Below the pieces are notes generated by a model. The model was not told the origin of the DNA and did no database searches. It saw only the letters and a program-made list of their open reading frames with translations. The position numbers and the translations under genes were made by a program. From NCBI RefSeq assembly GCF_000007705.1, contig NC_005085.1, positions 2,985,752-3,049,751 of the forward strand: a stretch of 64,000 bases of DNA, written 5' to 3'. Of the stretch, positions 1 to 7,735 are shown piece by piece. Source of the stretch: Chromobacterium violaceum ATCC 12472. GTDB lineage: Bacteria > Pseudomonadota > Gammaproteobacteria > Burkholderiales > Chromobacteriaceae. Position 1 is the first letter of the stretch. Each line of letters starts with the position of its first letter.

Positions 1-7
1 CCAAGCA

Positions 8-778
8 TTAACGCCGGACGCAGCGGTATGCTTCGGTCCGATAGGGGAAGGCCACCACGTCCCGGCCGCGCAAATCGGGATGGGTGGCGATCAGGCGGCG
101 CAGGGCTTCGGCGAAACGCCGTTTTTCATCGTCCGGCAGCGCGGCGATGAAGCTGACGGATAGAAAACGGTCGATGATCACCCGCTCCGGCGGGCCGACA
201 TGGCGGTGCGGCAGCGCCGTCAACGCCGGCGCGGCGAAATAGCCGGCGGTTTCGAACGGCCTGCGCCATTCTCCGGAGTGGAAGCGCGGCGTATACCCCT
301 CATACGGCGCCAGCAGCGCGCTGATCTGCGCCACCCAGCCGCAGGACTCGTCGCGCACATTCCATACCAAGCCCAGTCGGCCGCCCGGCTTCAGCACCCG
401 GTGGATCTCGCTCAGCGCGCGCTCGTTGGCGAACCAGTGGAAGGCCTGCGCGCAGGTCACGGCGTCCACCGACGCATCCGGCAGCGGAATCGCTTCCGCC
501 GTTCCCGGCAGCGCCCGCAAGCTCGGCAGGCGGGCCTGCAACTGGGCGCGCATCGCTTCCACCGGCTCCACCGCCAACGTTTCGCCTGCCACCGTCGCCA
601 GCAGGCGGCTGAACTTGCCGGTGCCCGCGCCCAGATCCAGCGCGATCGCCCTGTCGTTCAATCCCAGTTGGCGCCTCAGCCAGTCCGCCAACTCCGGCGC
701 GTACTCCGGCCGGCCGCGCTCATAGGCCTGCGCCTCCCGGGAAAATCCGTCCCGCGCCTTGCCATGCAATGCATCCAT
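8..778 (-). CDS. class I SAM-dependent methyltransferase
   Basis: A 256-residue soluble protein with a Rossmann-type methyltransferase fold. Motif I is visible at residues 46-60 (ALDLGAGTGKFSRLL), followed by the acidic strand-2 end (VEPVEAMRAQ) and a post-motif around PDASVDAVTCAQAFHWF, then HRVLKPGGRLGLVWN. This pattern is typical of the UbiE/Methyltransf_11 group that transfers a methyl group from S-adenosylmethionine to small molecules. The substrate cannot be read from the sequence. The gene ends just inside the window edge with a TAA. It is read leftwards and has no visible operon partner; the neighbour at 993 is divergent. Confident on fold, not on substrate. Confidence 0.85.
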   Translation of the reverse strand: MDALHGKARDGFSREAQAYERGRPEYAPELADWLRRQLGLNDRAIALDLGAGTGKFSRLLATVAGETLAVEPVEAMRAQLQARLPSLRALPGTAEAIPLPDASVDAVTCAQAFHWFANERALSEIHRVLKPGGRLGLVWNVRDESCGWVAQISALLAPYEGYTPRFHSGEWRRPFETAGYFAAPALTALPHRHVGPPERVIIDRFLSVSFIAALPDDEKRRFAEALRRLIATHPDLRGRDVVAFPYRTEAYRCVRR

Positions 779-992
779 ATTTCCCTCGTCGCCTTGCAGC
801 AGCGCGTGAAATTATTTCAACAAATACAGTATTGGTACGTATTTTTAATGCGCTTCGCGATATCTAATATGGACCAGGGCGGCACCCTACCCTGCCGGCC
901 GTACCGCCTGGCTCGCCCCCATCGCCTATTCGGCGATTTCGAAGACTGACCCTCGCCGCCCATCATCTTCCCAAATACTTCCGGAGGGCAAT

Positions 993-1340
993 ATGTCCAC
1001 TGCCACCGAAACCGAGGCCGCCATCGCGGAAGCGACGGCCACCAAGAGCTACGCCTGGACGCTGACCGCGTTCCAGCAACACGGCAATCTCTGGCTCAGA
1101 TGGAGCAGCACCGCTCCGTTCCGCGCCCAGCAGGGCCAGATCCACGTCTACGACGGCACCCACTTCCCGTCCAATCCGCAGGATCAGACCAAGAAATGGA
1201 CCTGGGACGACGCGCCCAACACGCCATGGGACACCGGCCTGCCCTGGGGCTCCAACTGGTATTGCGCCTATATCGCGCAACGCCCGCCGAACGGGCCCTA
1301 TGCCTATGTGGTCCAGGTCATCACGCCGCAGGAAAAATGA
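993..1340 (+). CDS. Trp-rich small protein of unknown function
   Basis: A 115-residue protein with no recognised family. A strong ribosome binding site (GGAGG) lies 7 bases before the ATG and an intrinsic terminator follows directly, so the gene is very likely real and monocistronic. The body after residue 18 is unusually rich in tryptophan and proline (for example WTWDDAPNTPW and LPWGSNWYCAY) and looks like a compact beta protein. No signal peptide or membrane segment is visible; the N-terminus is an Ala/Thr/Glu-rich tail. The composition recalls small secreted or carbohydrate/lipid-binding proteins, but that is only a guess. Product class unknown. Confidence 0.75.
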   Translation: MSTATETEAAIAEATATKSYAWTLTAFQQHGNLWLRWSSTAPFRAQQGQIHVYDGTHFPSNPQDQTKKWTWDDAPNTPWDTGLPWGSNWYCAYIAQRPPNGPYAYVVQVITPQEK

Positions 1341-1349
1341 CCCGCCGCA

Positions 1350-1384
1350 AAGCAAAAGCGGAAGCCCAGGCTTCCGCTTTTTCA
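1350..1384 (+). terminator. intrinsic terminator after the Trp-rich gene
   Basis: A stem AGCGGAAG / CTTCCGCT with a short loop is followed by a run of T, ten bases after the stop of the gene at 993-1340. It overlaps the 3' end of the convergent exonuclease gene and could serve both directions. Confidence 0.8.
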
Positions 1385-2005
1385 TGCCGCGGTTGCGGCC
1401 TGCAACTCGCGCAAATAGGGTTTGACCTTGGCTGCCGTCACCTTCTGCAGCTTGCACAGCAAGGCGTGGTCGATGTCCGCCAGATGGAACTGCCGGCTCA
1501 GCGTATCGCCAAGCAACAGCATCAGTTGGGCCGCCATTTCAGCGTCGGCCATCGCGCGGTGGGCGCGCCCGGTGTCGGGCAGGCCGGCCCAGCGCGCCAG
1601 CGTGCCCAGCTTGTGGTCCGGCGCCTGCGGCAGCAGGCGGCGCGACAGCAGCAGCGTGCAGGCGAAATCCTGTCGGCGCGACAGGCCAAGCAAGCCCAGT
1701 TCGTAGTCCCAGAACTTGCGGTCGAAGCCGGCGTTGTGCGCGGCCAGCGGGGCGTCGCCGACGAAATGGGCAGCGTCCCGCATCACCCGCTCCGCCGGCG
1801 GCGCGTCTTTCAGCATCGCGTTGCTGATGCCGGTCAGCCGCTCTATCATCGGCGGCACCCAGACGCCGGCGTTCATCAGGCTGTGGAAACGGTCGACCAC
1901 GCGTCCGTCCTCCACCATCGCCACGCCGATCTCGGTGGCGCGGCAGTCGCCGCCCGGCGTCGCGCCGTTGGTTTCGAAGTCGATGACGGCGACGCGCTGT
2001 CTCAT
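1382..2005 (-). CDS. DnaQ-like 3'-5' exonuclease (DEDD family)
   Basis: A 207-residue protein with the exonuclease motifs of the DnaQ/RNase T superfamily: ExoI near the start (AVIDFETNG, residues 6-14), ExoII (AAHNAGFDRKFW) and ExoIII (HRAMADAEM), which supply the four acidic metal-binding residues. Such enzymes remove 3' nucleotides from DNA or RNA. The ATG at 2005 was chosen over an upstream extension because it places ExoI at the normal distance from the N-terminus and overlaps the stop of the upstream small gene (ATGA), which indicates translational coupling. The target (proofreading, RNA trimming) cannot be told. Confidence 0.85.
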   Translation of the reverse strand: MRQRVAVIDFETNGATPGGDCRATEIGVAMVEDGRVVDRFHSLMNAGVWVPPMIERLTGISNAMLKDAPPAERVMRDAAHFVGDAPLAAHNAGFDRKFWDYELGLLGLSRRQDFACTLLLSRRLLPQAPDHKLGTLARWAGLPDTGRAHRAMADAEMAAQLMLLLGDTLSRQFHLADIDHALLCKLQKVTAAKVKPYLRELQAATAA

Positions 2006-2220
2006 GCCAGCGCGGCCTTGGCCGCCTCTTCCGGCGTCAGGCCTTCGAAGAACTGGTCGGTGTACCACTCGGCCTGATCCTCGATATGCTCCTGCGCTTC
2101 GGCCACGGTGGCGCCGGCGGCGACCAGATGGGTTTCCACTTCCGCGCACCAGGCCAGCAGCGCCAGCGTCTCCTCGTCCAGTTGTTCCTGCTGTTTCCGG
2201 GCCATGGCCTTTCCCTTCAA
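2002..2220 (-). CDS. small acidic conserved-type protein
   Basis: A 72-residue acidic, helix-prone protein with no recognised domain. Its stop overlaps the exonuclease start by four bases, so the two are probably translated together. An alternative start six codons in (MARKQQEQL) is possible. It has a single Cys and the segment EDQAEWYTDQFFEGLTPEE. Function unknown; the coupling suggests an accessory role to the exonuclease, which is inference. Confidence 0.6.
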   Translation of the reverse strand: MKGKAMARKQQEQLDEETLALLAWCAEVETHLVAAGATVAEAQEHIEDQAEWYTDQFFEGLTPEEAAKAALA

Positions 2221-2267
2221 TTACTTGCGATAAAGCCGCGCATTGTACGCGGCTTCGGTTCCCAAGG

Positions 2268-2675
2268 CTAATCGCCGACGCGTCCGCGCAGCGATTTCAC
2301 CGCCGAGCGCCTTGACTTCCCCTCCAGTCGGCGCTGCTTCGAGCCATAAGTCGGCTTGGTGGCGCGGCGCGTCTTGGGCGTGTGGCTGACGGCGTCTACC
2401 AGCGCCTGCAGCCGATCGATCGCGTCCGCGCGGTTCTGCTCCTGGGTGCGATGCTGCTGCGCCTTGATCACCAGCACGCCGTCCTTGCTCAGCCGCTGGT
2501 CGCTCAGGCCCAGCAGCCGTTCGCGCAGCCAGGCCGGCAGCGACGAAGCCGCGATGTCGAAACGCAGGTGGACGGCGGACGAGACCTTGTTGACGTTCTG
2601 GCCGCCGGCGCCCTGGGCGCGCATCGCGGTGAACGTCACCTCGTCCTCTTTGACCAGATACAGGGAAGGCGGCAT
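2268..2675 (-). CDS. arfB: alternative ribosome-rescue factor ArfB (YaeJ-type peptidyl-tRNA hydrolase)
   Basis: A 135-residue protein with the class I release-factor catalytic motif GGQ at residues 24-26 (in QGAGGQNVNK) and a basic C-terminal tail (KQRRLEGKSRRSAVKSLRGR). In the ArfB family the tail enters the empty mRNA channel of a stalled ribosome and the GGQ loop hydrolyses peptidyl-tRNA. The length fits the family (about 140). The ATG at 2675 was chosen because family members start just before the first strand; a longer upstream reading would add an unrelated 25 residues. A perfect hairpin lies just upstream of the gene. Confidence 0.93.
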   Translation of the reverse strand: MPPSLYLVKEDEVTFTAMRAQGAGGQNVNKVSSAVHLRFDIAASSLPAWLRERLLGLSDQRLSKDGVLVIKAQQHRTQEQNRADAIDRLQALVDAVSHTPKTRRATKPTYGSKQRRLEGKSRRSAVKSLRGRVGD

Positions 2676-2710
2676 GGCTGAAACAATCGTTGCGAAACAA
2701 GCATTATAAA

Positions 2711-2736
2711 CCGCGCGGACTCCATGGTCCGCGCGG
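2711..2736. repeat. perfect 10-bp inverted repeat upstream of arfB
   Basis: Arms CCGCGCGGAC and GTCCGCGCGG around a 6-base loop. On the minus strand it is followed two bases later by TATAAT (about 2703-2708), a consensus -10 hexamer for arfB, although I see no matching -35. It could be an operator or an mRNA 5' structure. Confidence 0.55.
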
Positions 2737-2923
2737 CCTGTCCGCATCAAGCGCCAAGCCTGCGAACCGCGCGCTGCAGGCGGAACGGAGCGCGTTGGCG
2801 CGCGCCGCGCCGATGCTGGCCATCGCGCCGGCGATCCGGTTTCGCATGGCGCCTCGCCGGGGTCGGAGAGGCCCGGCCGCGAAGCGCTGGTGCCGCTGCA
2901 CCCTGCCGGCCGGCTGAAAACGG

Positions 2924-2966
2924 CGAGACCCGCCGCGCCGGGCTGGCGGGCGGGCGGGTCTCGATC
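2924..2966 (-). terminator. GC-rich hairpin downstream of the thioredoxin-like gene
   Basis: An 11-bp stem (CGAGACCCGCC / GGCGGGTCTCG) sits just past the stop at 2979, with only a weak T-stretch on the minus strand. The remaining bases between 2740 and 2920 are very GC-rich and show no convincing gene. Confidence 0.5.
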
Positions 2967-2978
2967 AGGCCGAGCCGA

Positions 2979-4508
2979 TCAAGACTTCAGTTCCTTCACC
3001 AGGCCGTCGCACACCGGTTTCTGCGCATCCTCGGCAGACAGCTTCTCGCATACGCCATTCAGTTGACCGGCCAGCCTGCCGACGGCGTCCGCGTGCTTGC
3101 CGTCCTGGTTCCAGGTCTTGAGCCGGCCGGCCACCTTTTCCAGCGAGCGGCGGCTGCGTTCGTAGAAGGCGCTGCCCGACTTGCCCGCGTCGGCGAACAC
3201 CTCGCTGGCCGCAAGCTCGATCCGGCCAGCGTCCTGCGGCGCCAGCTCCACCGCGTTGCTGACGTAGCTAGCGCCCCACTGCAAGCGGGTAGCCTGCCCT
3301 TCCGACGCCTGGTAGGCCTTCTGGTACCAGTCCAGCGCGGCGGCCTTGTCGCCGCGCTCCTTGGCGTTGGAGGCCAGGATCAGCATATGGTAATACGGGG
3401 CGTGCGAGGTTTTCAGCTCGCCCTTCAGCAGGGTGTCGGATTCGTCCAGCAGGCCGGCGTCGGACAGCAGCTCGCCGGCGGCGGTGATCACCGCCTGGCG
3501 CTGATAAGGGTTGGCGCTGGCCTTGTCGGCCTCCGCCGCCTTGGCTTTCACGTCGGCCACCAACCCGGCCGGCAACGGCTGCTTGGGATGCTGCTGCTTG
3601 TACAGGGACAGCAGCGTGGAGGCCGCGCCCAGCCTGTCGCTCCAGGACAAGGTCGAATCGGCCTCCAGCTTCTTCAGCTGGGCGTCGAAAGCCTGGCGCA
3701 GCGCCGCGTCGTCGCCCAGCAGCTTCAGCGCGTCGCTTGCGGCGTAAATGACCACGTCGGCGTTGGCGCGGCTCAGCTTGTCATCGGCCAATACCCGCAA
3801 CAGGCGCCCGCGCGCCTGGCGCTTGTCGAACGCCGGCGGCGCCTTCTCTCCTGCCTGGGCGGCCAGCGCCTTCAGTTGCAACCGGGTCGCGACCGCGGCC
3901 GGCTCGGCTGGCACACGCTCCGCCAATTGCGCCAGGGTGGCGGGCACGTCCTTCTCCGGCAACAGCTGGCCGCGGTCCACATCCCAGGCGTAATCGGCCA
4001 GCAACTGCCAGTCGGCCGCCGCCAGCGTGTTGCCGGCCAAGGCGTCGGACAACAGCGCCTTGACCGGCTTCACCGCGGTCAGTCCCAGCTGCAGCGTGCG
4101 CAGGTAACGTTCCGGATCCACCTCGCCCGGCAGGCGGGTGATCTCGGCGCCGTCCGGACGGAACAGGATCATGGTCGGGTAGCCTCGCACCTTGAATTTT
4201 TCGCCCAGCTGCTGCGCATTCTCGCTGTCGCCGTCCAGGTAAACCGGCACGAACTGGCGGGTGGCGGCGATGAAGTCCGGACGATTGAAGATGGTGGACT
4301 TCACCTGGTTGCATGGCGGGCACCATACCGCGCCCCAGTACAGGAACACCGGCTTGTTCTCCGCCTTCGCGCGGGCGAACGCCGCCGGCACATCGCCCTG
4401 CTGCCAGCTGATGCCCGGCGGCAAAGCGTGGCCGTCGCTGACATCCGCATGCGCGAGCGGCATCAAACCGGCCAGCGCCAGGGCCATCGCCAACAAGGTT
4501 CGCTTCAT
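2979..4508 (-). CDS. exported thioredoxin-domain protein
   Basis: A 509-residue protein with a signal peptide (residues 1-21, ending AHA) and a thioredoxin domain carrying the CxxC motif WCPPC at 62-66 and a cis-Pro loop (GYPTMILF, about 115-122). This is the DsbD-C/thioredoxin_7 arrangement seen in periplasmic redox proteins. The remaining 350 residues are helical and Ala/Leu-rich with no recognised enzyme motif; they resemble repeat helices. It probably reduces or oxidises disulfides of envelope proteins. It is monocistronic and divergent from the AraC gene at 4668. Confidence 0.82.
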   Translation of the reverse strand: MKRTLLAMALALAGLMPLAHADVSDGHALPPGISWQQGDVPAAFARAKAENKPVFLYWGAVWCPPCNQVKSTIFNRPDFIAATRQFVPVYLDGDSENAQQLGEKFKVRGYPTMILFRPDGAEITRLPGEVDPERYLRTLQLGLTAVKPVKALLSDALAGNTLAAADWQLLADYAWDVDRGQLLPEKDVPATLAQLAERVPAEPAAVATRLQLKALAAQAGEKAPPAFDKRQARGRLLRVLADDKLSRANADVVIYAASDALKLLGDDAALRQAFDAQLKKLEADSTLSWSDRLGAASTLLSLYKQQHPKQPLPAGLVADVKAKAAEADKASANPYQRQAVITAAGELLSDAGLLDESDTLLKGELKTSHAPYYHMLILASNAKERGDKAAALDWYQKAYQASEGQATRLQWGASYVSNAVELAPQDAGRIELAASEVFADAGKSGSAFYERSRRSLEKVAGRLKTWNQDGKHADAVGRLAGQLNGVCEKLSAEDAQKPVCDGLVKELKS

Positions 4509-4667
4509 GTCTCTGCCTCTTTCTGTCTTTGTATGCGTGGCTCCATGCTACACCGAATATTCACGAAGCATAAAGACAGGCTGGCGATTTGCTTAGCAGC
4601 GCCGCTGCAAAAGGCGCCAGACGATACCGATGGCATTCCGAACGCGGCTCTTCTATCATCGATGGCC

Positions 4668-5570
4668 ATGAGCCGCCTGATCCTGCCGCCGCCGCTATCG
4701 TTGAGCGGCATCGTCCGTTACTTCCACATCGAGGATGCCGACGGTGGCGTGCTGCGGATGCCCGCCATGCCTTTTCCCTACATCGGCGCATTGCTGGACG
4801 GCACCACACATGCCGAACGCGGCGAGGAACGCATGGACTCGCCGCGCAGTTTCGCCGTCGGCATGCTATCCCGCCCGTTGAGCCTGCGCATCGATCCCGG
4901 CACGGTGTTTGTCAGCGCGCCACTGTGCATCGGCCAGCTGCAAACCATATTCGGCATTGCCAGCCATGAACTGACCGACCGGATCTGGCCGCTGGAGGCG
5001 CTGATCGGCCGGGAGGAAGAGGAAAAGCTGTTCGACAGCCTGCGCCTGCGCGATGGCCCCGCGCAGTGGATGGAGGCGATGTCGTCGTGGATGATGGGCC
5101 GGCTGGCGCGGCGGGAAGCGCGCAGCGGCCTGGACGACTGGCGACTACCAGCCGCTTCCCTGTTTCTGGATGGCCTCACGCTGGCGGAACAGTCTGGCCT
5201 GAGCGTGCGCCAATTCGAGCGGCGCTTCCTCGCCCGCTACGGCCAGCCTCTGCGCGACATGCGCCGCATGGCGCGTTTCATGCGGGCGATGAGCGAAATG
5301 ATCCTGGACCGGGCAGGCTCTCTGGCCGATCTGGCGCAAGCGTGCGGCTACTTCGACCAGGCGCACCTGAGCCGCGATTTCAAGCTGCTGTCCGGCTTCA
5401 CGCCCCGCGAGTTCGCGCTGGGCCTCCACGCTGCTCAACGCTCCGAACTGGATCTGCTGCGCTACGACGCGCGCGAGAAACGGCTGGTGATGGACAGCGT
5501 GGACGCCGGTCTGCGGGAAATGCGGGTAGAAGACACAGGGGATGTCGTCTCGGTGCAAGACGCCTTCTGA
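4668..5570 (+). CDS. AraC-family transcriptional regulator
   Basis: A 300-residue protein ending in an AraC-type DNA-binding domain with two helix-turn-helix units: LAEQSGLSVRQFERRFLARY (about residues 175-194) and the second around LADLAQACGYFDQAHLSRDF, followed by the signature FTPREF. The N-terminal half (about 1-160) is the effector-binding part and is not a recognised cupin from sequence alone. Starts at 4662 or 4668 are both possible; neither has a strong Shine-Dalgarno. The long in-frame extension upstream runs antisense through the thioredoxin-like gene and is not coding. The target is unknown. Confidence 0.85.
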   Translation: MSRLILPPPLSLSGIVRYFHIEDADGGVLRMPAMPFPYIGALLDGTTHAERGEERMDSPRSFAVGMLSRPLSLRIDPGTVFVSAPLCIGQLQTIFGIASHELTDRIWPLEALIGREEEEKLFDSLRLRDGPAQWMEAMSSWMMGRLARREARSGLDDWRLPAASLFLDGLTLAEQSGLSVRQFERRFLARYGQPLRDMRRMARFMRAMSEMILDRAGSLADLAQACGYFDQAHLSRDFKLLSGFTPREFALGLHAAQRSELDLLRYDAREKRLVMDSVDAGLREMRVEDTGDVVSVQDAF

Positions 5571-5613
5571 GCAAGTGGCGCAGCATGGGTCCGTTGCGTA
5601 ATGGAGACCTTAG

Positions 5614-6129
5614 ATGGACAGCCCCTCCCTGGAAAAAGACGGATTCCTGCTCACCACCCTAGACGGCCTGTTCGGCAGGGCCCAGAGCGGCAGCTTGTGG
5701 TATCTGTCGTTCGGCCTCGCCTGCTGCGCGGTGGAAATGATGCACGCGGCGGCCGCGCGCTACGACATGGACCGCTTCGGCTGGATACCGCGCGCCACGC
5801 CGCGCCAGGCCGACCTGATGATCGTGGCCGGCACGCTGACCAACAAGATGGCGCCGGCGATGCGCAAGGTCTACGACCAGATGTCGGAGCCGCGCTACGT
5901 GCTGTCGATGGGCTCCTGCGCCAACGGCGGCGGCTACTACCATTACAGCTACGCGGTGGTGCGCGGCTGCGACCGCATCGTGCCGGTGGACGTCTACGTG
6001 CCCGGCTGCCCGCCCACCGCCGAGGCGCTGCTGTACGGCCTGATGCAGCTGCAGGCCAAGATACGCCGCGACGACACCGCCAGCCGGCGCGAGCTGCTGG
6101 ACCGCTCGCCAAACCGGCAGCCTAACTGA
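5614..6129 (+). CDS. nuoB: isolated NuoB-type 4Fe-4S subunit (complex I 20 kDa family)
   Basis: A 171-residue protein of the NADH-quinone oxidoreductase subunit B family. The cysteines that hold the N2 4Fe-4S cluster are all present: C37-C38 (LACCAVEMM), C102 (MGSCANGGG) and C132 ([12 protein letters not shown]). In complex I this subunit passes electrons to quinone. Here it stands alone, with no nuoA or nuoC beside it, between an AraC regulator and an OsmC gene, so it is probably a second copy. A GGAG site precedes the ATG. Whether it replaces the main NuoB under some condition is unknown. Confidence 0.9.
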   Translation: MDSPSLEKDGFLLTTLDGLFGRAQSGSLWYLSFGLACCAVEMMHAAAARYDMDRFGWIPRATPRQADLMIVAGTLTNKMAPAMRKVYDQMSEPRYVLSMGSCANGGGYYHYSYAVVRGCDRIVPVDVYVPGCPPTAEALLYGLMQLQAKIRRDDTASRRELLDRSPNRQPN

Positions 6130-6130
6130 A

Positions 6131-6547
6131 TCAGTCTTCGCGCAGCTCGAAATCGTGGGTGATGTCGGCGGTCTTGGCCAGCATAATGGACGCGGAACAG
6201 TATTTCTCCGCCGACAGCTTGATCGCCCGCTCCACCGCGTCCGGCTTCAACTCTCGCCCGACCACCACGAAATGGAAATGGATGCGGGTGAATACCTTGG
6301 GATCGGCGTCGGCGCGGTCGGCCTGGATGTCCACCCAGCAATCGCGCACATCCTGGCGGGACTTCTTCAGGATGGTGATCACGTCGTAGCTGGTGCAGCC
6401 GGCGGTACCCAGCAGCACCAGCTCCATCGGCCGCGGCCCCAAGTTGCGGCCGCCGCCCTCCGGCGCGCCGTCCATCACCACCGCGTGGCCGCTGCCGGTT
6501 TCGCCCATGAAACACACGCCGTCCACCCATTTCAGCCTCGCCTGCAT
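6131..6547 (-). CDS. OsmC family protein (YhfA-like)
   Basis: A 138-residue OsmC-fold protein. The two reactive cysteines of the family are at C51 ([10 protein letters not shown]) and C117 (AEKYCSAS). OsmC/Ohr relatives reduce organic peroxides through this pair, but the YhfA subgroup has no settled function. GGGGAG precedes the ATG. The stop lies one base from the end of the convergent nuoB gene, leaving no room for a separate terminator. Confidence 0.88.
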   Translation of the reverse strand: MQARLKWVDGVCFMGETGSGHAVVMDGAPEGGGRNLGPRPMELVLLGTAGCTSYDVITILKKSRQDVRDCWVDIQADRADADPKVFTRIHFHFVVVGRELKPDAVERAIKLSAEKYCSASIMLAKTADITHDFELRED

Positions 6548-6663
6548 CGTCCTGCTCCCCTTTTTTGATCAAAAATGTTCATCAGACTAACACTGCCGAT
6601 TTGGGCGGACAAAGATTCACCGGTAGAATAGAAAGATTGTCCCGTTATATCCGAGCTGCACCC

Positions 6664-7689
6664 ATGCTGGTACTTGGCATTGAATCCTCCTGCGACGAAA
6701 CCGGCGTCGCGCTGTACGACACCGAACGCGGCCTGCTGGCCCATCAGCTGCATACTCAAATGGCGATGCACGCCGAGTACGGCGGCGTGGTGCCCGAGCT
6801 GGCCAGCCGCGACCACATCCGCCGCGCCATCCCGCTGACCGAAGCCTGCCTCTCCGAGGCGGGCAAGAAACTCGCCGATCTGGACGCCATCGCCTACACC
6901 CAGGGCCCTGGCCTGGGCGGCGCGCTGATGGTGGGCGCCAGCATGGCCAATGCGCTGGCCTTCGGCCTGAATATTCCCGTCATCCCGGTACACCACCTGG
7001 AAGGCCATCTGCTGTCGCCGCTGCTGGCCGATCCCAAGCCGGAATTCCCCTTCCTGGCGCTGCTGGTTTCCGGCGGACACACCCAGTTGATGGCGGTGCG
7101 CGGCGTCGGCGACTACGAAATCCTCGGCGAGACCGTGGACGACGCCGCCGGCGAGGCCTTCGACAAAACCGCCAAGCTGCTGGGCCTGCCCTACCCTGGC
7201 GGCCCGCTGCTGTCCAGGCTGGCGGAATCCGGCAGCCCGGACCGCTTCACGCTGCCGCGGCCCATGCTGCACTCAGGCAATCTGGACATGAGCTTCTCCG
7301 GCCTGAAGACGGCGGTGCTGACGCTGGTGCGCCAGCAGGAGTCCGCGCAGGGCGAGCTGGACGAACAGACGCGGATGGATATCTGCCGCGCCTTCCAGGA
7401 AGCCATCGTAGAGGTGCTGGTGAAAAAGTCCCTCGCCGCGATGAGGCAGGCCGGCATGAAGCGGCTGGTGGTGGCCGGCGGCGTCGGCGCCAACAAGCAG
7501 CTGCGCGCCGCGCTCAACGACGCCGCCGCGCGCAAGCGTTTCGACGTGTTCTACCCGCCCTTGGCGCTGTGCACCGACAACGGCGCGATGATCGCCTTCG
7601 CCGGCGCCATGCGCCTGAAATTCGCGGAGCCGGCCGGCGGCTTCACCATCAAGCCGCGCTGGGATTTGTCCAGCCTGCCGGCAGTATAA
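6664..7689 (+). CDS. tsaD: tRNA N6-threonylcarbamoyladenosine transferase TsaD
   Basis: A 341-residue protein matching TsaD (Gcp/YgjD). It starts with [19 protein letters not shown], has the metal-binding HxxxH (H111, H115 in HHLEGHL), the nucleotide-binding segments [10 protein letters not shown] and [10 protein letters not shown], and the conserved CTDNGAMIA. With TsaB, TsaE and TsaC it makes t6A37 in ANN-decoding tRNAs. The ATG at 6664 is preferred over an in-frame extension because the family begins at this beta strand. The ABC-F gene follows 46 bases later. Confidence 0.97.
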   Translation: MLVLGIESSCDETGVALYDTERGLLAHQLHTQMAMHAEYGGVVPELASRDHIRRAIPLTEACLSEAGKKLADLDAIAYTQGPGLGGALMVGASMANALAFGLNIPVIPVHHLEGHLLSPLLADPKPEFPFLALLVSGGHTQLMAVRGVGDYEILGETVDDAAGEAFDKTAKLLGLPYPGGPLLSRLAESGSPDRFTLPRPMLHSGNLDMSFSGLKTAVLTLVRQQESAQGELDEQTRMDICRAFQEAIVEVLVKKSLAAMRQAGMKRLVVAGGVGANKQLRAALNDAAARKRFDVFYPPLALCTDNGAMIAFAGAMRLKFAEPAGGFTIKPRWDLSSLPAV

Positions 7690-7735
7690 ACGCATCCATG
7701 CCGCCGGTCCCGGGCCGCGCGGCCAGAAAATCAAT

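Noticed and set aside
2704-2901. Short minus-strand frame between arfB and the thioredoxin gene
   Set aside because: It passes through the palindrome and is Arg/Ala low-complexity.
2724-4667. Long N-terminal extension of the AraC gene
   Set aside because: It runs antisense through the exported thioredoxin gene and has low-complexity composition; the AraC family length fits the start near 4668.
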